Positions 45,500 to 54,500 of a DNA stretch of 64,000 nt are shown piece by piece. Position 1 is the stretch's first letter; the number at the start of each line of letters is the position of its first letter. Origin of the DNA: Voacanga thouarsii (taxonomy: Eukaryota; Streptophyta; Magnoliopsida; Gentianales; Apocynaceae); the NCBI GenBank assembly GCA_026120185.1, contig JANUWF010001281.1:1216001-1280000 (forward strand), given 5' to 3'. Below the pieces are notes generated by a model. That model searched no databases. It was not told where the DNA came from and saw only the letters and a program-made list of their open reading frames with translations. Made by a program: the position numbers and the translations under genes.

Positions 45500-46989
45500 A
45501 ATACTGTGTTAAAAGCTTATGTATGTCCTTGTAAAAACTCTCGGGTTAAGAAATCTGATAAGGAATTATTCTCTCCTTTAATGAATTCGATATCAAAATC
45601 AAAGCTGGATAGAATGGCTTGCCATCTGGCAAAGATCTGTTTTGCCACGAGGTTTTTAACATCTTTTTGTAAAACATCTTTGGCTGCTTTGCAATCAATT
45701 CGAAGCAAAAACTTTTGATTTATCAAATCATCTTGAAATTTTGAAATGTATAAAATAACAGCAAGAATTTCCTTTTTAATTGTACTGTAATTCTTTTGAC
45801 TTGAAAGCCAAATACCAGAATAATATCTAACTAGCTGTTCTGAAGAGGAATTGGGTTTTCTTTATTTGAGAATACCTCCATAACCAAGTTCTGAGGCATC
45901 TGTTTTTACAATCATAAAAGCAGTTGGATCTGAGATTCCTAAACAAAGGAGTTTTTTAACAATCTATTTTATCTTTTTGACTGTTTGGGTTTGCTCTAAA
46001 CCCCAAGGGATTGGATCTTTGCGAAGTCATTTATACAACGGTTCACAGATTTGTCTGAGGTTCGGAATGAAATCTGAGATATAGTTTAAACATCTTAAAA
46101 ATCGTTGAAGTTGGGTTTTGTCCTTTATTTCATCAGGAAATCTGTCTGCAAATTCCATTGCTCTACAAATTGGTTTATAGGTTCCTTGGGTTAAATCATG
46201 ACCTAGGAAACGGATTTGGGTTTGACAAAGTTTTAGTTTGGATGCACTCACTACCAGCCCATTTTTCGTAATAATTTCACGAAAAAGACGTAAATTTTTT
46301 AAACGTTGATCAAATAATTCACTAAAGATTAAGACATCATCAATATAAACAATGCTGAATGATGTATAAGGATTAAAGATATCGTTCATAACTTTCTGGA
46401 ATTCACTAGGGGCATTCTTTAAACCAAAGGGCATGACATTCCATTTATATTAACCAAAAGGAACATTTAAGACTATTTTATACCTATCTTCTTCTTTAAT
46501 CTGAATTTGCCAAAATCCTGATTTCATATCAAATTTACTATAAAGAATTGCTTTATATGTTCTTTTCAACAAATCATGTTTATTTGGAATTGGATATCTT
46601 ATCCATTTTAAAGCTTTATTTAATGGCTTATAATTAATGACTAATCGAGGGACGCCTCGTTCTTTTTCGGCATTATTGTTAACATAAAAGGCTGCACAAG
46701 ACCAAGGTGATCTTGATTCTCTGATTAAGGCTTTTTGTAATAAAGTTTGGATATCTTGTTTGCAATATTCAACCAATTCTTGATTCATTTGTATTGGCCT
46801 AACTTTTGTAGGTATTAATGATTCATTAAAATCATCAATATAGGGGAGACTGATGATATGCTTTTTTCTTTCCCAAAAAGCAGTGGGGACGTTAGAATAA
46901 ATTTGATGCTCAAAATCTTTCCGGATAGATTCTATCTTATCCTGAATGTCTTTTAGCTGCAGTTGTTCTTGGATTCTTGTATATTTCAC
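45500..46989 (-). pseudogene. Caulimovirid reverse transcriptase and RNase H
   Basis: On the minus strand from 46989 the frame shows VRPIQMNQELVEYCK, RVPRLVINYKPLN-like RGVPRLVINYKPLN, and YSKFDMKSGFWQI (catalytic Asp). There is an in-frame stop at 46450, then MPFGLKNAPSEFQKVM and the catalytic box IVYIDDVLIF (about 46331-46349). The connection and RNase H regions follow, with several stops near 46025-45730, then IDCKAAKDVLQKD and the end motif NSLSDFLTREF (about 45535). The polymerase of these viruses copies pregenomic RNA into DNA. This copy is inactivated. Confidence 0.85.
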
Positions 46990-47274
46990 ATCTTCCTTTA
47001 AAAAAGCTATTTGTTTTTCTCAACAAAGAATCTTCTTTTTCAGAAGATTGATATATTTAGTTTGTGGACTTTGTAGAAAGGAAAATGTGACTCTTACGGA
47101 TCCAATATCCGTATGGACACCATGTTGGTCTACAGCAAAATGGTAGATTTGGGTTAGGAATGGAGTTCCTAAAATTACATCTTAACTTAAATCCTTAATG
47201 ATTAAGAAAGAATTTACAAAATAAAACTGCTTATTGCATATATGATCATTAGATAGTTTATATTTAATTTTTAG

Positions 47275-47892
47275 CTATTCTCCAGCTACAGTATATAATT
47301 TAGAACCTGTTTTTTCTAAATATTTGGTAGGAATAAGTCCTTCACAAATACAGTTTTGGTCTGCGCCAAAATCAAGGAGAGCAACTATCTGAATTGAAAA
47401 ATCTCCTATTTTAAGGAGGACAGGGATGTACCATTTTTTAAAAGTAATTTGAGAAATGGATGAAATATAATCTGGATTTTTCTCATTTTGTTCTGCTTCG
47501 ACATCTGATAAGGAGGTAGGATTAGAAGTATCGATTAAAGATTTTTTGAAATTGAGTTGAACTAAATTTGTATTTATTTGATTAATATTAGAAATTCTTT
47601 GAGTGTTCTGATCCTTTAACCATTTAATTTCTTGTTTTAATTCTTTAATTTCTAAATGTAATTCTTGTAAGGATATGGAGGGTTCTTTCTGTTTTCCTTT
47701 AAATTTGTCAAATACTTCCTTTAAATTATATGGTTCTACTTGTACTTTAGGATTAAGAACTAAATCTTTGACTTTTAACAGATATTCTCTTTTAACTGAT
47801 TCATCCTGAATATAATCTAAGAGTTCAAAGAAGAATTCTTTATTTGCACGAGTGATTACATTAACTTGATCACGTGGTTTAGTACTAAGCAT
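47275..47892 (-). pseudogene. Caulimovirid protease region
   Basis: On the minus strand a 205-codon frame has a helical, Glu/Lys-rich first part (ELHLEIKELKQEIKWLK, possibly coiled coil). It ends with ALLDFGADQNCICEGLIPTKY. The active-site DTG of the aspartic protease reads DFG here (about 47375), which should abolish activity. A stop at 47275 separates it from the RT block. This protease would have matured the viral polyprotein. Confidence 0.75.
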
Positions 47893-48051
47893 GCAGAGTT
47901 CTCCTATTGCACTGGTACATAAGCCTGTACAATCACAAGAGGATTTTTCACTTGAATCGATTTCAGAAGAATTTTCTTGAATTTCAAATACTTCTTCAAT
48001 TTCACTATCACTAATGTCAGATGACTGGGATGAATCATTTTGGTCAAGGAT

Positions 48052-48840
48052 TTAGTTGATTTGCTCTAAAGTATCTTTGGGTAAAGATAGTTGATTTACC
48101 TTTTTCTTCTTTTTTGCTTTGAACTTACATTCATCTGCTTTATGTCCTCGTTTTCCGCAAAAATAGCACTTAATTGTATCTTTAGAAGACTTATTCTTTG
48201 CTTTCCTTTTAAAAGGGTTTAAAGTTTTTTCTTTTCTATCTTTTCTAAAGCTTTTCCTTTTGGACTTCTGTTTAAGCTTTTTAGATGGTGGAGTTACTGG
48301 GAAGTATCTAAAGATTTCGCAGAAGTTTCTTAATTCCTTTTTAGATTTCTTATGATATAATTCCATTTGAGATTTAAGTTTGAGATTGGTACAGAGGTCT
48401 GCACCTGCTTGGTTTACATGCTAAATAGTCATAAGGAATTGTATTTCCAAAATCTAATTTAAGTTTTTGCCTGACTTTTTCTGCAAATAAAGGAGGTAAG
48501 CCTGAAATAAATCGTTCTTTCCAGAACGCATGATGACAGACTATTCTTAACATTACTTTCTGCAAAAACATGTCTTTGTACCATCTAAAATCATGTAATT
48601 TTGGGCAAGTTAGGTTAGTGAGGATTTCAGAACTTCTATCAGCTAATTGTTGAGGATTTCCGACAAAATGTTGGGTGAGGGTAAACATAAAGGTATTTAA
48701 ACAATCAGAAACTGTTTCTGTTGCTTGACTGGGTTGGCCATTAACATTTTGGATTATTTTGGTCTGGATTTTGGTGGCATTTAAAATCTCTTGACGTTGT
48801 TGCTCAGTAAGGTAGTTATTCCACGACCCCTGAAGGACAC
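48052..48840 (-). pseudogene. Caulimovirid coat protein region with zinc knuckle
   Basis: Two minus-strand frames (48374-48688 and 48052-48366) cover a capsid-like segment with FRWYKDMFLQKVM and a WKERFISGLPPLFAEKV block. A strongly basic region follows, then the CCHC knuckle CYFCGKRGHKADEC (about 48129-48169). This order is standard for plant pararetrovirus and retroelement coat proteins, where the knuckle binds nucleic acid. A stop and a frame change near 48370 break it. Confidence 0.8.
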
Positions 48841-48855
48841 CAGTAAATCCAGTGG

Positions 48856-49278
48856 TTAAAATTGGAGGATGGATTGGTCGGAATTGGATGAGTTTTTACA
48901 TTTAATGGCGGTAATAGCCATAGACATTTCCTGAATTACATTTAATATGCTGTGTTCAGACATACCATCTATATTCCATTCACTGATTTCTTCACCAGTA
49001 AAGGCGGCACGGGTATCAAGATGTCTTTCTTCAAATTGAACATCTGGGAATGATGGTCGAGGATAATAATTTCGAGTGTATGGATTCTCGAATCTGGGTT
49101 TTTTATTTTTAAAAGTAAGCTTATTAAGCTGTTCGGGAGAAGGATCAATATCTATTAAAGAAACTGGTTGATTTAAAGTTTGAAGATATGATTTAGAGTT
49201 GGATTCGGGATTGTCTTTCGTTTTTAATTTATTTAATTTTTCATTAACTTCTTTAATAAAATCTAAATCATCTAAATA
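48856..49278 (-). pseudogene. Caulimovirid linker upstream of the coat region
   Basis: On the minus strand the readable part starts at the edge of the TA microsatellite (LDFIKEVNEKLNKLKTK). It continues through SLIDIDPSPEQLNKL and FEERHLDTRAAFTGEEISEW to a stop at 48856. The first 45 residues match the fragment at 51493-51640, showing that two copies of this region exist. The Tyr/Ile-rich N-terminal extension of the open frame is translated microsatellite and is not protein. Confidence 0.65.
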
Positions 49279-49331
49279 TATATATCTATATAGATATATA
49301 GTTATGTAATATGTATATGCATAGTATATGG

Positions 49332-49366
<35 letters not shown>

Positions 49367-49487
49367 ATGTATATATATATATATATATGTATACATATAT
49401 AGATACATATATGTATATATATATGTATATGTATACATATATAGATACATATATGTATACAGATATACATCTATATATATACATTCA
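49276..49487. repeat. (TA)n-rich microsatellite between viral blocks
   Basis: About 200 bp of TA and TATG/TACA repeats separates minus-strand from plus-strand pararetroviral sequence. Confidence 0.95.
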
Positions 49488-49525
49488 CAGTTCTAAGTTC
49501 TTTCCCTTCTTTACCATCCAGTTCA

Positions 49526-50254
49526 ATGAGCAAGCCTCCGCTCACAATGAATCTCCTCGAACCAGCTTCTTCAAAAAAAACAGAAACACAGAAAATAGAC
49601 TTATCTTTCTACACTATTCCTTCTCCGACCTCTTTTAAAGAAGCAGTCGTTCCAAAGACTCCAACTAAACCAGAAAAACCAACCCTTTCTTCAAAAGAGA
49701 AATTTGAATTCCTTCCCAAGACAGTTATCCCAATATTAGCTCTTCCAAGAGAGTTAACAACCCTTCCTGAAAGAGAGTTAGTCAGTAAACTTCACCCAGA
49801 AGCCTACAGACAATCCAGCCATAGTTTTAAATCAGAACCCCAAAAATTCCGTCTCTATTATGAACACATCCTCTTTGCCACTGGTTCAATAGAATTTGAA
49901 CATGAAAGAAATCTCAACAGAGCCGATAAAGGCATAGCATATTCCAAATGTAGGATTATAAAAATCCTCGACCTAAACACTTGGCCGATCACCGGTATTT
50001 ACACTCCTATTCAGTTCAAAACACCCTTTAAACCTCCAACATACAATTTCATAGATTATATCGATGCTTGGTATAATTTCATGTATCTCAGAGACCTCAC
50101 CCACACTTGGTTTGTCAAGTACAGTAACGATCCTATCAACCCTAATCCAAGATGGTTCTACTCTTGGTGGAAGCAAATCCACTTTATCCAGTCAGAACTT
50201 GCAAAAGTTCAATCAATTTGTAATAGAAAGTCAGATTCAGGGATTAACCCCTAA
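49526..50254 (+). pseudogene. Caulimovirid second ORF, better-kept copy
   Basis: A 242-codon open frame matches the N-terminal part of the degenerate minus-strand copy at 44600-45416 (shared SFKEAV(V/I)PKTPTKPEK). It lacks the first 30 or so residues, which are cut off by the TA microsatellite. It contains YEHILFATGSIEFEHERN, ITGIYTPIQFKTPF, YIDAWYNFMYL and WFYSWWKQIHF. These Trp/Tyr-rich blocks recur in proteins I recall from endogenous pararetrovirus loci. Viral homology of sequence after the stop (QLCKYYIEKKICFV) suggests that the original frame was longer. Function unknown. Confidence 0.6.
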
Positions 50255-51492
50255 TAACCAGCTTTGTAAGTATTACATTGAAAAGAAAATATGCTTTGTA
50301 TTAGGATGGGGCTAAACTCGAAACAGTTGATAATGTAAAATATCTATGCAAAGAAGTTATATCAAATTGAATCTTTACATATTATATAAGTTATTTTAAT
50401 TAAAAATGTTGCTTTATTTTTTTTTCCCTTTTTAGTTAATAAGTTATCTTGTATGGTTCTTTTATTTCTTTTATTTGCAAATATATGACATTATTAAAAA
50501 AAAAAATTGAAGATGCATTTATCCTTTTTTGGTATTTTTGTTGAAATAGGTGCAACATCATCAATTATCTTGGAATAAAATTTGCCAAATGAATTAAATC
50601 TTCAAGCCAACCAAGATTCAACAAATAACAATTGAGATGGTATGAAAGTTATATTCAATTAAATCTTTATATATGTTATACAAGTTATTGCAATTGAAAA
50701 CAATGGTTTTTATAGATATAGTTAATAAGTTAGGTTTTATGGTTATTTATTTATTCTTTTATATTGAAAATATGATTTTATTTAAAAATCTTATTGGTGT
50801 ATTTATTCTAATTTAATTGAATATAACTTTCCTACCGTCTAAATATGTAGATCTGAGTTAGTGCTCACCTTGCATGCCGCAACCTTAAGTATTTTTGCAG
50901 GAAAATAGTTCATAGTTCTTGCTCAGGTCGTTTTCTTATTGTCACCTTGCAGGGTGGGATGAAGATGTAATTGGAATGTAAGTGAGAGAAGTTGCTCGCT
51001 TACAGGTAAAGAAAAATATTTTACTTGATTATCAAGTTGTTTATGTTGATTTAGATGTGGCTATGATTTCTAAAGAAAGAAGGTCGTACATAAAGTTAAT
51101 GTTGACTTAAATGTGGACATCAAGTTGGATGGGAGTACATAAAGAAGATAAATCAAACAAATAAAGTTTAAGATGGTTTTGATTTACTATGTTCAATCAC
51201 TGCATGGAGTGATTAGATTGTATGGCATGATAAATAGAACCCAAAATAGGGTTTTTTTTTTAGAAGAAAACATGTCTACTATTGAAAGAGCGAGCTTGTA
51301 GTTAACTCCACAAAGTATCTTGGATAAGGCTATGGTTTGGTTTTTGTTTGCTGAAAATAAAGAAAGTGCAGTGTTTTGCTGGAGTTTTTGTTGATGAGTT
51401 TACAATAAGACATTGAAAGCATTCTATGACTTGATAATTTACACTTTCTATGCTCATTTTCTATGCTTGGGACATTTGGTTAATCTCTGGAC
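50255..51492. other. AT-rich spacer between viral fragments
   Basis: Apart from about 80 bp of viral second-ORF sequence at its left end, nothing is recognised. It contains two related phrases (GTTATATCAA/ATTCAATT-AAATCTTTA-ATAT at about 50354-50390 and 50648-50690), suggesting a decayed repeat. Confidence 0.5.
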
Positions 51493-51977
51493 TTAAGGGT
51501 CAGTGTCTATTAGAGAGATTGGTTGATGTATAGTTTGGAGATGTGTTTTAGAACTTGATTTTGGTTCATCTCTTGTCTTTAGATTTTTTAGCTTTTCATT
51601 TATCTCTTTAATAAAATCTACTTCTTCTATATTCATGGTTCCTTTATTAAGCTTAATATTTTTAGGTTCGTATATTATAGGTTTAAATACTGGATTAGGG
51701 TCAACAGGCTGTTTCGGATTAAACTGTTTGAACTGTGGGGTTTCTCGTACAGAGGATTTACTGTCTAGTTGTTCTACTTTACTAGCCATAGTAACTAGCA
51801 TCTGATTAGTATAATTATTCTGTTGAATTACTTTATTTAAATCTTTATTAATTACATCACCATGTTTATCTAAGTTTTCTAATTTAAATGGAGAAGCTGT
51901 TATAACCTGATTCTCTATTAGGATTTTGATTTCAGGCGTCCATTCGGATAAATACCGATAAAGGACGAGAACTAGTT
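51493..51977 (-). pseudogene. Caulimovirid linker fragment, second copy
   Basis: On the minus strand the frame is readable from about 51969, through RYLSEWTPEIKILIENQVIT and KHGDVINKDLNKVIQQ, to TAA at 51493. The stretch EVDFIKEINEKLKNLKTR to SLIDTDP matches 49140-49278. The upstream part continues further than the first copy, which is cut by the microsatellite. It runs without a visible gap into mitochondrial-type sequence at about 51978. Confidence 0.65.
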
Positions 51978-51990
51978 AAGATATCCACGC

Positions 51991-52023
51991 GCTGCTACAA
52001 TTGCTTTAGCGGGAGCTGCCGTC
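51991..52023 (+). pseudogene. atp9: atp9 sliver at the junction
   Basis: GCTGCTACAATTGC, TTTAGCGGGAGCTGC and C read as AATIALAGAAV, the first helix of ATP synthase subunit c. Only about 33 bp match, ending at GTC; the following AAAGTCATTG is not atp9. The Ser/Leu codon reads TTA. Many plants encode TCA there and edit it, so this piece is in the edited-like state. It is the first mitochondrial-looking sequence after the pararetroviral fragment. Confidence 0.55.
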
Positions 52024-52266
52024 AAAGTCATTGATAGAGGCATACTTGTGTATGATGTTATCTCCTCTTGCCATAGGGCTTAACTCTATTTCCTCCTCAT
52101 CTTCACTACGAGATTTATATGATTCAGTCTCGTCCTCCTCTTCACAATCTCTTGTCGGCGTTACATTATTAGGAGGCCTTACGACTGCTCTTTTCCACTT
52201 ATTATGATTAACTAATAATAAGATGGTTACACTGTCCTTCCCTTGCTTTCGGGCGATTCTTCTTGG
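52006..52266 (-). CDS. Unrecognised ORF opposite the atp9 sliver
   Basis: On the minus strand 86 codons are open between TGA (52267-52269) and TAA (52006-52008). There is no ATG except one late in the frame (MARGDNIIHKY). The peptide has a basic first half (RRIARKQGKD, KWKRAVVRPP) and a strongly acidic middle (CEEEDETES, SEDEEEIE). I do not recognise it. It could be part of a chimeric mitochondrial ORF, a nuclear fragment, or chance. Confidence 0.25.
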   Translation of the reverse strand, partial: PRRIARKQGKDSVTILLLVNHNKWKRAVVRPPNNVTPTRDCEEEDETESYKSRSEDEEEIELSPMARGDNIIHKYASINDFDGSSR

Positions 52267-53316
52267 TCACTCTATTAAAGTTTCGCATCTCGAAAACTAG
52301 AAAGCGGTTTAACTTAACGATTGCGCTTCGCATCTTGGCGGGGTAGAAGGACTAATTAAGTCTATTGGGACCTAGAGGCGATCTAAATCGAGTTAGTGAC
52401 TTTACCGAGGAAGGGAAAACCATTCTTACTACTCCTTTGTCCCCCTTCTTCTAGGCTTTCGGGAAAGGAAGAAAAAATATATATAACATAACCGGCTGGC
52501 TGCTTTTTATTATGCATTATGCAAAAAAAAAGACAAAATGGGATTGGATTTCCACTCATAAAGAAGGAAGGCCGTTAAGGTCTTTGACAGGGTTGTATTT
52601 TTGGTTGAAATGGGATGGTGTTCAAACTCCCGAAATGCAGTCTAGACAGCGGGCCCTCCCCTTTCTGACTGGACTGACTCGGGGAAGGGTCAATCTCCGG
52701 AGGAGCATGCTTCACAGCCACTCATTCGTCCTGACCAAATAGTAGAATCTCTCTCTCAGCAATTCTTTTCTCCGCTAATCACCCCTTCCCAACCAGCCCG
52801 CCCGATCGATCTTGTAAGATCGGCTAATTCAAAGGGGTTAATCTGATCCGAAGTTGTCGGAACGAATTGTTTGCTTTATCGAAAAAAGCTTTATTTTATT
52901 AGGGGAGGGGGTCTTGTCTTGGTGGGCCCCCTATTTTCAACCATTACAGCTGGCGTCGACCAGCTTTGCGATACGGACGGACACGAAAAATAAGGCAGGC
53001 AGCGGAAATGCAAAAGAGAAGATCAAAGATTCCCGACCTAGAGCATGTTATTAACTCAACCACAAATCTGTTGAATGAAGGTAGCTTGCTTACTCTCAGC
53101 CACTAGTTAGACGGAAATCCCTTGACTTCGCTTATGCCCTTATGCAGTAAAGAAAGTGAGGCGGGCTAAGATTCCATTCGAAGTAAGGTAACAGGATTCG
53201 ATGTTGCACCATCTTCAACTCTTATCGAGATCCGAAGTTTTTCGAGAAAAGGTCCCATCCTTCAATATCATGATTGGGTCGACCAGGCCAGATCATGAGT
53301 GAATAGAAAATCGAAA
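52267..53316 (+). other. Spacer and 5' flank of nad1 exon 1
   Basis: No gene was recognised here. The last 100 bp before the exon resemble plant mitochondrial nad1 5' flanks. Several short frames (52512-52742, 52854-53054) lack recognisable domains. Confidence 0.5.
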
Positions 53317-53703
53317 ATGTACATAGCTGTTCCAGCTGAAATACTTGGAATAATTCTACCACTTCTACTAGGAGTAGCCTTTTTAGTGCTAGCTGAACGT
53401 AAAGTAATGGCTTTTGTGCAACGTCGAAAGGGTCCTGATGTAGTGGGATCGTTTGGATTGTTACAACCTATAGCAGATGGTTTGAAATTGATTCTAAAAG
53501 AACCTATTTCACCAAGTAGTGCTAATTTCTCCCTTTTTAGAATGGCTCCAGTGACTACATTTATGTTAAGTCTGGTCGCTTGGGCCGTTGTACCTTTTGA
53601 TTATGGTATGGTATTGTCAGATCCGAACATAGGGCTACTTTATTTGTTTGCCATATCTTCGCTAGGTGTTTATGGAATTATTATAGCAGGTTGGTCTAGT
53701 AAT
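53317..53703 (+). CDS. nad1: NADH dehydrogenase subunit 1, exon 1 (trans-spliced)
   Basis: The product is a membrane subunit of respiratory complex I in the inner mitochondrial membrane. Exon 1 encodes 129 residues, from [20 protein letters not shown] through [20 protein letters not shown] to IIIAGWSSN, including the first transmembrane helices. The length of 387 nt equals the usual angiosperm exon 1. The start is taken at ATG 53317, because MYIAVPAEI is the conserved N-terminus; a GTG 18 bp upstream is not used in relatives. Many angiosperms have ACG here and make AUG by editing, but this copy has ATG. An in-frame TAG follows at 53704, as expected where intron sequence begins. The other nad1 exons are not in the window. 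The exon is undamaged. Confidence 0.95.
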
Positions 53704-54500
53704 TAGGGGGCGGCCGTTCGGTCGCCTATGATACTAGGACCAATAGGTCAAAAATGGGTTTGTGCCGCAGGTGTTGAACGATATACTCTACACAGGTGTG
53801 GGCTTACAGGGCTAGGGCTCATAAACCCTTTCTTTCATTCATCAATAGGGCCCTGGTCAGTCACTTTTCTGGGCCGGGATCGATAAGTGGAAGTCATAAA
53901 AAAGAGATCTTTCTCTTCGCACCTCAGATCAAGAGGAAGGGTTGCTTGTCAAGCTGGCCTATAATATAATTAATAATAAAAAAAGATATAATATAAATAA
54001 AAAGATTCGCTGTCTTTTAACCGACTCTTCTTCTTTGTCAACGCTACTAAGGACCTATAGGTTTGCCTACTTGACTTATGAAAGATAATGAGAATGGGTT
54101 ATTCAAACAAAAAGGAAAAGGCGCTACTTAGTTTCGCAAGCCTTTGTCATTGTCAGTCAACTAAGTAGGGCCTGAGGCCCCCTTCGAATCCGTAAATCTG
54201 AGGAGCATGCCGCAACAAAAGGATGGTCCCCTATGCATTTCATTCTTTCCGGAAGGGAAAAATAAGTACCCCCCATCATAGTGAACCTCTCCTTGTGATC
54301 GGGATGAGATAGATGCCTCCCAGCCGGGGGCGGATCAAATCGGAGTTTCCTTAGGTAGCCACCGACCTACAGTTATCCTTAAACTTCCGTGCTTGGTGGA
54401 GAAGAAGCGAACAAAGGTACGCTCGCTTGCTGTCTTGTTCTCTGTCGCGAACTGGGATCGCTCGCCAGCTAGGTCAGATTGGAGCAAGATTCAAAGAGAA
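53704..54500 (+). other. 5' half of the trans-spliced group II intron of nad1
   Basis: Sequence after the exon (GGGGGCGGCCGTTCGGTCGCC, then GTGTTGAACGATATACTC and the CTAGGGCTCATAAACCC region) is what I recall downstream of nad1 exon 1 in angiosperm mitochondria. The intron is split, and its partner half sits next to exon 2 elsewhere in a mitochondrial genome. The right limit is not visible, so the end given is approximate. Confidence 0.6.

Larger units (their letters stand above)
42606..51977. mobile_element. Endogenous caulimovirid (pararetrovirus) fragments, florendovirus-like
   Basis: At least four blocks of caulimovirid sequence are present. They are: plus-strand movement protein (42606-about 43830); a minus-strand block running from a coat linker through coat, protease, RT and RNase H to a second ORF (49278 down to about 43835); a plus-strand second-ORF fragment (49488-about 50340); and a minus-strand linker fragment (51493-51977). 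Two borders coincide with TA microsatellites. One polyprotein carrying MP-CP-PR-RT-RH followed by a separate downstream ORF fits the florendovirus layout, but the genus is not proven. All frames except the short plus-strand ones are broken. There is no contiguous complete genome here. Confidence 0.8.

Noticed and set aside
49302..49484. Tyr/Ile-rich frames on both strands
   Set aside because: They are translations of TA/TATG microsatellite DNA. The same holds for 38837-39076, 39181-39357 and 42383-42607.
52512..52742. 76-codon ORF upstream of nad1
   Set aside because: No recognisable family, and short for chance exclusion in this composition.
54180..54200. TTCGAATCC as the T-loop of a mitochondrial tRNA
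   Set aside because: No matching anticodon arm, D arm or acceptor stem is present around it. No tRNA gene was found in the mitochondrial segment.
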